In this document: positions 27,972-37,416 of the stretch, one piece after another
How positions within the stretch are numbered: position 1 is the first letter of the stretch
Layout: every line of letters begins with the position of its first letter
DNA from: Bacteroidota bacterium
GTDB taxonomy: Bacteria; Bacteroidota; Bacteroidia; Bacteroidales; CAIXZF01
DNA length: 64,000 bases
Assembly: GCA_022709385.1 (NCBI GenBank)
Contig: JAKLIX010000001.1
Coordinates: forward strand, 496,001 to 560,000
Reading direction: 5' to 3'
Position numbers and translations under genes: made by a program
Notes under the pieces: model-generated
Database searches by the model: none
The model's input: only the letters and a program-made list of their open reading frames with translations
Told to the model about the DNA's origin: nothing

Positions 27972-28454
27972 TCATCTTGATTGTTCGATGCGAAGACCGA
28001 TATCGGCTATTCCGCTCAGCATGGTTTCCCTCATGGCCTGTTCCACCTTGATCCTGTAAGGCCCGCCGGATGGGAACAACCAGTCTTTCTGGAATAGCAG
28101 CCTTGATTCCCGGAGCTTGCCGTGCCCTTTTCCCAGCCAGCTTCCGTCGGGCTTGGCCAGAATACAGTTCACGGTGTCGCGATATGCATTTCCTGCCGGG
28201 TCGTTTGTGGTGACAAAGAGGTAGAGGTTGGAATAGGGATATGCAGTGGTGTTTCTCACATAGAAATAGATATTGTAATAAACGCTGCTGTCGGCGATAT
28301 TGAAGTCGAAAGTCACCGGCGATGTTTGTGCCCACTGGTTGTCCGGTATACGCGCCATGTGATCGTATATTCTGTTCCTGTCACACGAAAACAGGCATGG
28401 GACAAGACATGCTGCCAGTATCAGGAAGGAGAGGTATGGATGCCGGTCGCTCAT
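27972..28454 (-). CDS. gldH: Gliding motility lipoprotein GldH
   Basis: A 160-residue lipoprotein with a signal peptide ending in the lipobox LFSC. The mature part (ARIPDNQWAQTSPVTFDF, NLYLFVTTNDPAGNAYRDTV, EQAMRETMLSGIADIGLRI) matches what I know of GldH, one of the lipoproteins needed for gliding and efficient T9SS function in Flavobacterium. In non-gliding Bacteroidota the gene is often kept, so gliding cannot be inferred from it. It is eight bases behind ricT and nine ahead of PBP1A. Confidence 0.88.
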   Translation of the reverse strand: MSDRHPYLSFLILAACLVPCLFSCDRNRIYDHMARIPDNQWAQTSPVTFDFNIADSSVYYNIYFYVRNTTAYPYSNLYLFVTTNDPAGNAYRDTVNCILAKPDGSWLGKGHGKLRESRLLFQKDWLFPSGGPYRIKVEQAMRETMLSGIADIGLRIEQSR

Positions 28455-28462
28455 GCCTGGTT

Positions 28463-29587
28463 TTATTCATCAAACCTGGTAAGGTCGTCCTGGGTAAGCA
28501 GGGTATCCATTTCTGTTTTAACCTCTTTTTTGGAGGCGAAATCCTCCAGGTTTTCCGGAAACACGCCTTTCTTATTGTTTTCGATAATATTCAGAACGGC
28601 TTCAAGCGGAATGGCCAGGTAGTGGTTGGGATCATGCTGGTAGGAATACCACATGATCTTTCTGAAGATGTCTGTTTTCTGGTGGACGGCGTCCCCTTTC
28701 TTTGTCCTGAGTTTCATTTCCACATCGGGAAAGCCTTTCATGGCATCCAGGTAGGTGGCATATTCATAGTTCAAACAACACTTGAGTTTGCCGCACTGCC
28801 CTGCAAGTTTCTGCGGATTCAGTGAGAGTTGCTGCACTCTGGCTGAATGGGTTCCTACTGATTTAAAACAACTCATCCATGATGCGCAGCAGAGTTCCCT
28901 TCCACAGGTACCGATTCCGCCCAAACGGCTGGCCTCCTGCCTTACTCCGATCTGCTTCATTTCTATTCTTACCCTGAATTCGTCTGCCAGTATCTTGATG
29001 AGTTCCCTGAAGTCAACCCTCTCATCAGCAGTGTAATAAAAAATAGCTTTGGTGTTATCTCCCTGGTATTCAACGTCATTGACTTTCATTACCAGCCTCA
29101 GTTTTTCGGCAATGCCACGTGTTTTCAAGGTAGCCTTGTCTTCGTGTTCCACGGCCGCTACCCATTTCTCAATGTCGGTAGCCCTGGCCTTGCGGTATAC
29201 TTTTTTAATATCATCTGAAGGAAACTTGATCCCTTTGCGTTTCATCTGCAAGCGGACGGTTTCCCCAACCATGCTGACAATACCGATATCGTGACCGGGT
29301 GAGGCCTCGACAGCCACAATGTCTCCTGCCGTATATTCCTGGTCTGAAGAAGCCTTGAAAATCTCTTTGCGGTTGTTTTTAAACCGGATTTCCACGTAAT
29401 AATACCCTGCTTCATCGATCGTGATCGGGTAATCCTTCAGCCAGTCCGTCGCGTCCATCTTTGCACAGCGCTTGCTGAAGACTTTCGCATTGTTTTGATA
29501 GGGCTTGGGATCGTGGCAGCATGCACGTGTAAAAAATTGATGATATGCGTGGTTGGTCTTTCTTCTTTCTTCGGGGTAGTCTTCCAT
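28463..29587 (-). CDS. PSP1 domain protein (RicT/YaaT-like)
   Basis: About 374 residues. The core matches the PSP1/RicT family: GIGTCGRELCCASWM and GQCGKLKCCLNYEY give two Cys clusters (CGRELCC and CGKLKCC), as in the iron-sulfur-binding RicT of Bacillus, where RicT works with RicA and RicF in RNA processing and development. No RicA or RicF homologue is visible here, so the partner in this organism is open. The N-terminal 40 residues and the C-terminal acidic tail are less conserved. I chose the ATG at 29587; an upstream ATG at 29638 adds 17 residues. Confidence 0.85.
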   Translation of the reverse strand: MEDYPEERRKTNHAYHQFFTRACCHDPKPYQNNAKVFSKRCAKMDATDWLKDYPITIDEAGYYYVEIRFKNNRKEIFKASSDQEYTAGDIVAVEASPGHDIGIVSMVGETVRLQMKRKGIKFPSDDIKKVYRKARATDIEKWVAAVEHEDKATLKTRGIAEKLRLVMKVNDVEYQGDNTKAIFYYTADERVDFRELIKILADEFRVRIEMKQIGVRQEASRLGGIGTCGRELCCASWMSCFKSVGTHSARVQQLSLNPQKLAGQCGKLKCCLNYEYATYLDAMKGFPDVEMKLRTKKGDAVHQKTDIFRKIMWYSYQHDPNHYLAIPLEAVLNIIENNKKGVFPENLEDFASKKEVKTEMDTLLTQDDLTRFDE

Positions 29588-29686
29588 GGCTTTCTGTATA
29601 GGCGGAATTTCCTTGAAGCAAACGCGGTACGTTCGCAATTAAACATACAAAGGTAGAAAAATATCGTAATGATTGGGATTCCGGCC

Positions 29687-30826
29687 TCAACTGCGTGCTG
29701 ACTGAAGGAGCTTTCCGGCCCGAAGGGAAACATCCATCAGGACAAGCGGTACGTAGGCATTCCGTTCAATATGGAAAATGGCTTCGTTAAAGAGCCCGAA
29801 GAGTGCCTCAGCATTACTGACCGTAACATATTTGCTGAAATTCCGCACAAATTCGAGTTCTTTTCCTCTGAGGACGATTTCCGGATGGCCCGGTGTATTC
29901 AGGTGGAGACAATAACGGATTACCCTGATGCCGTATATCAGGAAGGCTTTCAGGCTTTCTTTGGGCAGTTTGGCGAGTTCTGCGTTGATGGTTTGTATTT
30001 CAGATACTTTATAAAGGTAGCTGGCAAGCATCCAGTTCCTGAAGTGGGTAAAGGTCAATGTTTCATCGGCCGCGTCTTCCAGGTACTTCAGGGCTTCTAT
30101 GTAATTTCCTCCGGACAGGGAAGCGATTTTCTGAAGGTCCGACGTTCCGGCCTGTTCGATGGTCTGAAGATGGGAAACCATCGCCTCCTGATCGATGGGT
30201 GGCACTTTCAGTAACTGCGTCCGCGATAAAATTGTCGGAATGATCAGATCAGTGTTTTCTGATATCAGCAGAAAGACTGTCTTGTCGGGCGGTTCTTCCA
30301 GTATCTTCAATATTTTGGGCGCAGCCGCATGATACAACTTCTCAACCATCCAGATTACCATGAACTTGTAATTGCCTTCATAACTGGTGTACCCCAGTGT
30401 CCTGACAATTTCGTTACAGTCGTTTGCATTGATGATCCCCTGTTTCTTTTCAATTCCGATCTGTTCATACCAGTCGTTCAGACTCACATAAGCATGCCTG
30501 GCAAGCAGGTATTGCCGCCATTCTTCAAGGAAATCAATGCTTCTCGGTTTTTCTCTGATGGTGGCATTGGTGGCAACAGGGAAAATAAAATGCAGGTCGG
30601 GATGGGCAAGTTTCGCAAATTTGAGGCATGACGGACAACTGCCGCATGAATCTTCTGCCTGCTTGTTAGCGCAACTCAGATAGGTTGAATAAGCCAGGCC
30701 CAACGCGAGCTTTCCGTTACCCTCCGGCCCATAGAACAGCCTGGCATGAGGGATGCGTCCTTCCTTCACTGTCTGGATAAGTTGCTTCTTCAGCCCGCTA
30801 TGCCCGATTACCTCTGAAAATTGCAT
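29687..30826 (-). CDS. holB: DNA polymerase III delta-prime subunit
   Basis: Clamp-loader subunit of 379 residues with an AAA+ fold: MQFSEVIGHSGLKKQLIQ, a modified P-loop YGPEGNGKLALGLA, a zinc motif formed by Cys residues in CANKQAEDSCGSCPSCLKF, and an SRC-like arginine finger replaced here by LSRTQLLKVPP. A minus-strand TACCTTTG box at 30835-30842 sits just upstream of the ATG at 30826, which rules out the longer frame that begins at 30952. It heads the holB-ricT-gldH-PBP1A-algI-algJ series. Confidence 0.92.
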   Translation of the reverse strand: MQFSEVIGHSGLKKQLIQTVKEGRIPHARLFYGPEGNGKLALGLAYSTYLSCANKQAEDSCGSCPSCLKFAKLAHPDLHFIFPVATNATIREKPRSIDFLEEWRQYLLARHAYVSLNDWYEQIGIEKKQGIINANDCNEIVRTLGYTSYEGNYKFMVIWMVEKLYHAAAPKILKILEEPPDKTVFLLISENTDLIIPTILSRTQLLKVPPIDQEAMVSHLQTIEQAGTSDLQKIASLSGGNYIEALKYLEDAADETLTFTHFRNWMLASYLYKVSEIQTINAELAKLPKESLKAFLIYGIRVIRYCLHLNTPGHPEIVLRGKELEFVRNFSKYVTVSNAEALFGLFNEAIFHIERNAYVPLVLMDVSLRAGKLLQSARS

Positions 30827-30834
30827 GATGCCTG

Positions 30835-30842
30835 CAAAGGTA
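30835..30842 (-). promoter_or_regulatory. -7 box of holB
   Basis: TACCTTTG on the minus strand, eight bases before the holB ATG at 30826. With the usual spacing the transcript would start only a few bases ahead of the start codon, so a nearly leaderless mRNA is predicted. The -33 match is weak. Confidence 0.45.
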
Positions 30843-30958
30843 TGCCGAAACGGAATGTGTTTGGAAAAATTACCTGGTTTTAAAGTGGTATAAAGGTTCA
30901 GTTTCAGGGATGGTGTCGCAGACTGGAAGGATATCTGCAGATTATACAGCAATTGGAT

Positions 30959-31597
30959 ATGAATCGCTTATTTTTGTACCGGCATAAAGATAAAAGGCAC
31001 ATGTACCCGGATGCATTGAAGGATAAAACGGTTGGAATTGCAGGTTGCGGAGGCCTGGGATCCAATTGTGCCGTCGCTTTGGCCAGGGCCGGCGTCGGCA
31101 AACTGGTCATTGCGGATTTTGATGTGGTTTGCGAGTCAAACCTGAACCGCCAATATTTTTTTATTGATCAGCTGGGTATGAAGAAAGTCATCGCGTTGCG
31201 TGATAACCTGCTCAGGATCAGGCCTGGCCTGCAGCTCGAAGTCCACGATGTGACACTTGAGCCGGAAAGCATCTTCCGGATTTTTTCCTCCTGCCAGGTG
31301 ATTGCCGAAGCTTTTGACCAGGCTGCCGCCAAGCAGATGATCATTGAAACGGTGCTCAGCCGCTTCGATGACAAATACCTGGTGTGTGGTATAGGCCTGG
31401 CGGGTTGGGGTATGAACGAATCCATTGAAACTGTGAGGGATGGACGGTTGATTATTTGCGGTGACCGGTGTAGCGAGGTATCCGATACGCTTCCTCCGCT
31501 CGCACCCAGGGTGGGAATTGTAGCCCACATGCAGGCGAATATTATTCTGGAACTGCTGCTCGGACCTTGCGGCGGGCTTCAGCCATGTGTCACATAG
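30959..31597 (+). CDS. thiF: Sulfur carrier protein ThiS adenylyltransferase
   Basis: A 212-residue E1-like enzyme. The nucleotide-binding motif GIAGCGGLGSNCAVALARAG, the adjacent IADFDVVCESNLNRQYFF with catalytic Asp, Asn and Arg, and APRVGIVAHMQANIILELLLG identify it as ThiF/MoeB family. It activates the C-terminal Gly of ThiS as the acyl-adenylate. At 212 residues it is shorter than E. coli ThiF and lacks the pair of CxxC zinc motifs, as in the short ThiF forms of anaerobes. Adjacent thiS supports the thiamine role; no other thi gene is here. Start taken as the ATG at 30959. Confidence 0.88.
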   Translation: MNRLFLYRHKDKRHMYPDALKDKTVGIAGCGGLGSNCAVALARAGVGKLVIADFDVVCESNLNRQYFFIDQLGMKKVIALRDNLLRIRPGLQLEVHDVTLEPESIFRIFSSCQVIAEAFDQAAAKQMIIETVLSRFDDKYLVCGIGLAGWGMNESIETVRDGRLIICGDRCSEVSDTLPPLAPRVGIVAHMQANIILELLLGPCGGLQPCVT

Positions 31598-31608
31598 GAT
31601 TTTTGTCT

Positions 31609-31812
31609 ATGGAGATTATACTGAATAACAGATCCGAAACCTTTGAAGCAGATAGTTTGACCGTGGCCGAATTGCTGGAAAGGAAGAATTTTACCTTTAA
31701 GATGCTGGTCATTAAAGTGAATGATGTGCTGGTAAAAAATGATGCGTATCATACACAAACGATCATGGATGGGGATCATGTGATGGTACTGCACCTGATC
31801 TCCGGGGGGTGA
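31609..31812 (+). CDS. thiS: Sulfur carrier protein ThiS
   Basis: A 67-residue ubiquitin-fold sulfur carrier ending in Gly-Gly (VMVLHLISGG), which ThiF adenylates and which then carries thiocarboxylate sulfur for the thiazole of thiamine. The start MEIILNNRSETF and the length are normal for ThiS. It begins 11 bases after thiF and ends just before the bidirectional terminator. Confidence 0.9.
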   Translation: MEIILNNRSETFEADSLTVAELLERKNFTFKMLVIKVNDVLVKNDAYHTQTIMDGDHVMVLHLISGG

Positions 31813-31814
31813 CA

Positions 31815-31846
31815 AACAAAAAAGCGCCCGAAGGCGCTCTTTTGTT
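31815..31846. terminator. Bidirectional intrinsic terminator
   Basis: A perfect six-base-pair stem AGCGCC/GGCGCT with a CGAA tetraloop (31823-31838), flanked by an A-rich run on the left and a T-rich run (CTTTTGTT) on the right. It can end the plus-strand thiF-thiS transcript and the minus-strand transcript of the giant cargo genes, whose last codons begin at 31845. Confidence 0.8.
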
Positions 31847-34800
31847 AATGTTCAATGATCATCTTCCTTGCAAGTCGCGTTTCACCGTATGTTACAAAGT
31901 AATAATACATGCCGGGCGGTAAAGCGGCGGTATTCAGTTCAAAGCTGTGTTCTCCGCCATTGCTTTTCTCCCTGCGGCTGATCACACATTGCCCGAGTTG
32001 GTTGATGACTTCCAGCTGCAACTCGCCTTTGCCGGGAAGCATACAAACAATCAAGGTGGTCTGATCGGCCGGATTTGGGATATTCTGCGACAAACCAAAG
32101 GGTGACTGCCCATGTTCAAAGATATCCAGCCATTTGTTCTCCAGCCGGTTGCAAATGGTGTCGTTGATCCTGTAACCGTCGGTGGCGACATCGGTATATA
32201 CACACAGGTAATAATACCCGAAATTCGGGAAATAATACCTGGTGCTGAAGGTATACGTGGTGCTTTCACCGGTCTGAAGGGCCTGGCTTCCGTACCAGGT
32301 TTCCTGAACAACCTTAAAGGTATCCTGTACGGTATATACCAGCGGAACCTCACTTACAGGGTTCTGACCCAGGTTTTTGATCATGACTTCCACGGTGGCC
32401 GAATCTCCGTAATTGGTTTGGGAACCCGGCTGCAGCAGCGCAATCATGGTCAGGTCATAGGGAGGGGGCACTACGGTAATATACTCACAAACAGAGTCGT
32501 TGAAGAAATACGTATCGAAATTCACATCGGTATACACACAAAGGGTGTAATCCTGCAGGGGTGATGGGAGGGGATCAAATGTCACGGTGGCGGTGGCATC
32601 CGGAAGCAGTGCACCGGGATTAACTTTATATCCGACCGTGATCCCGTTGATCATGTATTTGACAGGTACATTCATTAAGGTATCCCAGCCTGTATTTTTT
32701 ATGACTGCCGACACCACGATGTCCTGTCCGTAAGTGTTTGTTCCTGTTGGTTGAAGGATCTGTACCGTGCTGGCATCGATCTGTATCCTGGGGAAGGTAA
32801 GCTCCACATTGTCGATGGCCCAGCCATTGTAAGTGGTGTTGTTAAAGGAAGCGGGACTGAAAGCAAAGCGGAACTGGGTCGGGATGGCATAATCAATAGT
32901 GATCTTAAGGTCGTAATCCGAATAAATGTAATTGGTGTCAACCATACTCCATCCGTTGGGAACATTATGCCAGTTCGTAGCATTGGGATCATTGATATAG
33001 CCCAGCTTCTTCCAGGATCCGTCGTTGGCCAGGTATTCCACACGGCCCCAGTCGTTGGAATGCGTATGAACCCAGTGGTAGAATTTAAGCGTATCCATGC
33101 CCACGATGGAGAAATCGAATTTGGGTGAATACAGGTATTGGGCGGAAGCGTGCGGATAGACACCGTTAAGCAGGGTTTTCCAGCTGTTGGGAGGGGAATA
33201 GGGTGCATTGATCACCGGAGAGGCCGGACTGCCCTTCTGCCAGAGCGATCCTGTCGTGTAAAAATAGCAGACTGCGCTGTCCATGTCGTCATAAAAGTAT
33301 GGGATCAGGATGGGGATACCGAACAGCTCAACCATAACGGTGTCGTTCATGTTATCTCCGTCGTTGGGCAGGCCGGTAAAGGCTTTCAGGGTGTATGTGC
33401 CTGCCGGGGCGGCGAACTGTGTGGTGAAAACATAATGGGTGGAATCCCCCGGGACAAGATTTCCGTTCCAGGTTTCGCTTACGATGGGGTTGTTGTTGAT
33501 CTGGTAATAGATGGGAGTGGACGTAAGGTTGTTCATCCCGTTGTTGTTCAGCCTGACATCCACAGTCAGCATCGTTCCTTCATCGTTGATACCACTGGGT
33601 GCATATACCAGATCAACGCCAGCATCATGGGGATAGGGGATGGTGATGGCAAAATTATCGATGGCAAAGCCGTATGTCTGGGAAGAAGAATTGGAAAAGA
33701 AATACAACCTGAACCGCATGGTAGGGGTGAAATTGAAGTTGGACAGCAGGTAGGTTGCTTTTATCCATCCGTTTGAAATCCCTGCCCAGGCTGCACCTAA
33801 GGTGGTGATAGTGGAATTGAACCAGTTGATTCCCAGAGGGTCGTTCACTGAACCCAGTACATTCCACGTGCTACCTCCGTCGGTGCTGTATTGCACCTGG
33901 GCTCCGTCTCCCGTGGTGGGCATGTTACAGTTATACCAGAATGATATTCTGGCATTGATGGCATTCGAGAAATCAAAGATCTGCGTGGTAAGATAACAGC
34001 TTGCATTGGCTGTATATGAATTCATGTTCAGGTTGGTGGCCCAGACATTGGGTGAGGAAACAGGGGGGTGAGGCCAGCCGGGCGCTATCGGTGAACCATG
34101 GATCCAGCTTGTTCCGCTGGTGGTGGTCGGGAAAAAATTAATGGCTCCGTCGAAATTATCGTAATAGGGCAGAGTATCCACGGGAACGCCCTGTATTGTG
34201 CGGCAGAGGGTGTCGTTGAAGGAGTTGGAGTCGCTCACCAGTGCGGTATAAGCGCAAAAACTGTGGAAGCCGGTAGGCCAGGTGATGGGGGTGAAAGTGA
34301 CGTTGGTGGTGGCATTGGTGGCAAGGTTGCCTGTCCAGATCTGAGTAACGGGAGGATTATTGTCAATAATATAACCCACGAGCACGGAGGTAATGGGATC
34401 CGTACCGAAATTCTTCATGATAACGCTGACCGGACTGCTGTATCCCTGGGGATAGGTTGTGGCCGGTGTCTGGATACTGGTGATGCCAGCATCTTTCGCC
34501 AGCTGGGGCATGATCAGGGCCGTGTAATCTTCCGTCTCACCCCAGGTGTAAGTGGTACAGGGTGCAATGGAACTCGGAGATGAGGTTTCCACTAAAACAA
34601 CCCTGAAACGGGTCGGTCCTATCGCTGCAGTTACAGGTACGGTGATGGTGCCGGCCATGAGGCCGTTGGTGGTGGTGGTGGGACCTCCCGTAAAGGCAGT
34701 TTCGGTGGCAGGATCAAACTGGCCGTCGTAGTTCCAGTCAACGAATACCTTGCAGTGGCAGGTATAAAAGCTGCCCAGGTAAATGGCTGAAACAGAAATA

Positions 34801-37397
34801 CTGTAGGTCTGTCCTTTGGTTAGCAGGATGGCAGGGGCAGTCGTGGTATAATTGTTATAGGTTTGGTTGGCGGCGGGATTGTTCAGGTATGGCAGCGGAT
34901 TCCCCCAGTTCAGGTTGCTGATGGTCACATTCCCGATATCGTCATAGCCGTTGGAAGTGGCATAGGATTCACAGTAGGTGAACATATTGTTGATCACTGT
35001 CTTGGTCACAGTGTCATTCTGGTGATTGTTGTCACCCGGGACATCCAGCCACGACTTGAACTGATAAGTGGCATAGGCACTCAGGTTTGCCGGCGTGGTA
35101 AAGGTATAGGTGATGGTATCACCCGGCTGAAGTGTGGCTGTGAAGGTTTCTGTTACTGCAGGAAGGCTGTTGATTTTGTATGACATCTGGAATCCGGTAA
35201 CAGGCTGGGTTCCGTAATTCCTGATCTTTGTTCTGACAATCATGTTGGAACCCAGGTTAAAGCCTGTATTTGGAGAAACCAGCAACAGGCTGGCTCCATC
35301 GTAAGGGGGGGGCTGGCCGACAAAAACGGTGTCGGAAGCTCTTGGTCCGATACATCCGTTGGCGCCGTTGGCCTGTGGGTAATAGATCGTGGTGGCATAC
35401 AGGATGGGTGTGGTAAAGTTGGCTCCGCTGCCGATCAGGTTGCCTCCCGTGATTGCATCGTACCAGCTGACAGGGGATGGAGATGTTGCCGTGATGGTGG
35501 TGCTTGTGCCGTATGGGATCAGCACGGAAGTAACGCCCGGAGGGGCAGGGACAGCCTTGGAAACTACCTGCCGTATCAGGGTGTCGTCACCGTGATTGGG
35601 ATCATTGGCCAGGGTAACCCATACCTTGATGTTGAAGAGAGAATCCTGCCCTGTGGCAAAAAGGTTTACGGGGGTGGTAAATGTATAGGTGAGCGTACTT
35701 CCCGGCTGTATCGTTCCGGGAACCGTTTCAGTAACCGCAGGAGCCCAGGGAGCCTTTTTGTAACTGGCAGTCAGTCCCCCGTTAATGACCGTCATTCCTT
35801 CATTGAGAATGGTGATGGTGATGGTTTCATTGCCCAGCCCGCATCCCGAATTCGGAGAACTTACCTGGGTGAGGGCAGCTTCCTGGGGAGAGGGCAGGAC
35901 GATGGAAAAGTCGTCGATGGAGAAACCACTGTAGGTTTGCGATCCGTCAGAATTGAAAATATATCTGAACCTTACCTGACCGACAGCATTGTTCAGTACG
36001 CTGAGTTTATACTTGCACTTCATCCACCCGTTGGTATTTCCCGCCCATGCAGGCTGGTTGGTAGAGTATATGTTGTTGGTGTACCAGTTTTCACCAAGCG
36101 GGTCGTTCAGGGTACCCAGGATTTGCCAGTTGGTACCGTTGGTCGTGTATTCCAGCCGGGTGCCGTCATAATTGGTTTCTGTGTCGTTGTTCCTCCAGAA
36201 GGTTAACTTGGCATTGACCGCATTGGAAAAGTCAAAAACCGGCGATGTCAGGATGCAGTATGCATTGTCGTAGTATGTAGTGGTAAGGTTCACGTCCCAG
36301 GCATTGGGCGGAGAATGCGTAGAATTGGTCGTTCCGTATGAAGGCGTGCCGAGTTGCCAGGACGTACTCTGGTTGGTCCCGCCGTAACTCGGCGTCCACA
36401 ATCCCAGGTTCACATCGAAATTGTCATAGAAAGGAAAGGTAATCCCTGCATAAGCAGTAAACTGGTTGCAGCTGCTTACCGGTTCCCTTGCCCAGTTGTG
36501 CGCCAGGCTCGCATCAAATGCTTCCACCCACCAGCAGACCTGATCTGAATCATTCACTGTGGGAATAATGCCCATCATGGTATCCAGGGGCAGATCGGTC
36601 ATCCCTGCCGTATCGTAGGGGCCGTTGTTGATGCTGTAAACAATGTAGGCGGTATCTATCCCCGACTGGTCTGAGATTTTTGCCTTAATATTGAAAGGAC
36701 CCACGCTCCAGACGATACCGGATATGACGGGCGGTACCAGGGTAATGACCGGCGGGATCAGTTCGGAGGGTGCAAGTGTCACTTTCACATTATCAAGGTA
36801 CCAGCCTGCATTGTTGACCGGACCAACCTGTCCTCCGTCTGATAACCTGAACCTGATCTTTACACTGGAATAATTGCCGACAAGCTGCGAAATATCGAAG
36901 GTTTCGGTTCTCCACCAGGTGTTCTGTGGTAAAGCCGGCGGATTGGACGGTTGCCACAACGATCCGTAAGAATTACAGGCAAACCTGTTCCCGTTGGCCC
37001 CGAACTGCCCTGTTCCAAGATACTGGGCTGCAGTAAGCTGAACCCAGCTGACGCCATTGTCGTTTGATACTTCTATACTGGCAATGTCAAGGAAATCGAT
37101 CTTGGCGATCTGTGAAAAAGTCAGTACAACATAAGTGTATCCGATGGTGCTGAAAGGAATGGAGGTCAGGTATTGCGTGGCACCGGCCTTAACCTGGCAG
37201 GAATCTGATCGGGTACTGGCTGTGGTATGATACAGCCGTGTATTGATCCCCCAGTCTTTGACAGGAGGGTTTGTCTGGGTGGAGATCAGGCTGTCGTCGA
37301 GGCTCGGCAATTCGAAGTTTTCATGAAAGCCGATAACCTGTCCATGGCTCAGACTGAGGGTGAAGATCAGGAGGGCGAAACTAAGTAACTTTTTCAT
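31845..37397 (-). CDS. Giant T9SS cargo protein A (GEVED/CARDB-like repeats)
   Basis: About 1850 residues, secreted. Order: signal peptide (MKKLLSFALLIFTLSLSHG); MAM/jellyroll-like module opening FHENFELP; an Ig-like domain (PPVISGIVWSVGPFNIKAKI); a second jellyroll (FYDNFDVNLGLW); CARDB-like segments; a GEVED domain with VFVDWNYDGQFDPATETAF and YTWGETEDYTALI; third and fourth jellyrolls (YYDNFDGAINFF, YFYDDMDSAVCYF), each followed by CARDB-like repeats; and a type A sorting domain (LSQNIPNPADQTTL ... GMYYYFVTYGETRLARKM). There is no enzyme motif; adhesion or a surface layer is an inference. It is the tandem paralogue of the next upstream gene. Start is the ATG at 37397, because a longer frame would run into gene B. 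Confidence 0.88.
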   Translation of the reverse strand: MKKLLSFALLIFTLSLSHGQVIGFHENFELPSLDDSLISTQTNPPVKDWGINTRLYHTTASTRSDSCQVKAGATQYLTSIPFSTIGYTYVVLTFSQIAKIDFLDIASIEVSNDNGVSWVQLTAAQYLGTGQFGANGNRFACNSYGSLWQPSNPPALPQNTWWRTETFDISQLVGNYSSVKIRFRLSDGGQVGPVNNAGWYLDNVKVTLAPSELIPPVITLVPPVISGIVWSVGPFNIKAKISDQSGIDTAYIVYSINNGPYDTAGMTDLPLDTMMGIIPTVNDSDQVCWWVEAFDASLAHNWAREPVSSCNQFTAYAGITFPFYDNFDVNLGLWTPSYGGTNQSTSWQLGTPSYGTTNSTHSPPNAWDVNLTTTYYDNAYCILTSPVFDFSNAVNAKLTFWRNNDTETNYDGTRLEYTTNGTNWQILGTLNDPLGENWYTNNIYSTNQPAWAGNTNGWMKCKYKLSVLNNAVGQVRFRYIFNSDGSQTYSGFSIDDFSIVLPSPQEAALTQVSSPNSGCGLGNETITITILNEGMTVINGGLTASYKKAPWAPAVTETVPGTIQPGSTLTYTFTTPVNLFATGQDSLFNIKVWVTLANDPNHGDDTLIRQVVSKAVPAPPGVTSVLIPYGTSTTITATSPSPVSWYDAITGGNLIGSGANFTTPILYATTIYYPQANGANGCIGPRASDTVFVGQPPPYDGASLLLVSPNTGFNLGSNMIVRTKIRNYGTQPVTGFQMSYKINSLPAVTETFTATLQPGDTITYTFTTPANLSAYATYQFKSWLDVPGDNNHQNDTVTKTVINNMFTYCESYATSNGYDDIGNVTISNLNWGNPLPYLNNPAANQTYNNYTTTAPAILLTKGQTYSISVSAIYLGSFYTCHCKVFVDWNYDGQFDPATETAFTGGPTTTTNGLMAGTITVPVTAAIGPTRFRVVLVETSSPSSIAPCTTYTWGETEDYTALIMPQLAKDAGITSIQTPATTYPQGYSSPVSVIMKNFGTDPITSVLVGYIIDNNPPVTQIWTGNLATNATTNVTFTPITWPTGFHSFCAYTALVSDSNSFNDTLCRTIQGVPVDTLPYYDNFDGAINFFPTTTSGTSWIHGSPIAPGWPHPPVSSPNVWATNLNMNSYTANASCYLTTQIFDFSNAINARISFWYNCNMPTTGDGAQVQYSTDGGSTWNVLGSVNDPLGINWFNSTITTLGAAWAGISNGWIKATYLLSNFNFTPTMRFRLYFFSNSSSQTYGFAIDNFAITIPYPHDAGVDLVYAPSGINDEGTMLTVDVRLNNNGMNNLTSTPIYYQINNNPIVSETWNGNLVPGDSTHYVFTTQFAAPAGTYTLKAFTGLPNDGDNMNDTVMVELFGIPILIPYFYDDMDSAVCYFYTTGSLWQKGSPASPVINAPYSPPNSWKTLLNGVYPHASAQYLYSPKFDFSIVGMDTLKFYHWVHTHSNDWGRVEYLANDGSWKKLGYINDPNATNWHNVPNGWSMVDTNYIYSDYDLKITIDYAIPTQFRFAFSPASFNNTTYNGWAIDNVELTFPRIQIDASTVQILQPTGTNTYGQDIVVSAVIKNTGWDTLMNVPVKYMINGITVGYKVNPGALLPDATATVTFDPLPSPLQDYTLCVYTDVNFDTYFFNDSVCEYITVVPPPYDLTMIALLQPGSQTNYGDSATVEVMIKNLGQNPVSEVPLVYTVQDTFKVVQETWYGSQALQTGESTTYTFSTRYYFPNFGYYYLCVYTDVATDGYRINDTICNRLENKWLDIFEHGQSPFGLSQNIPNPADQTTLIVCMLPGKGELQLEVINQLGQCVISRREKSNGGEHSFELNTAALPPGMYYYFVTYGETRLARKMIIEH

Positions 37398-37416
37398 TAT
37401 CAAAATAATATGCGAT

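Noticed and set aside
31815-31846. Possible attachment site or mobile element edge at the thiS hairpin
   Set aside because: The A-rich and T-rich flanks with a GC stem are those of a bidirectional terminator between convergent genes; no integrase or repeat copies.
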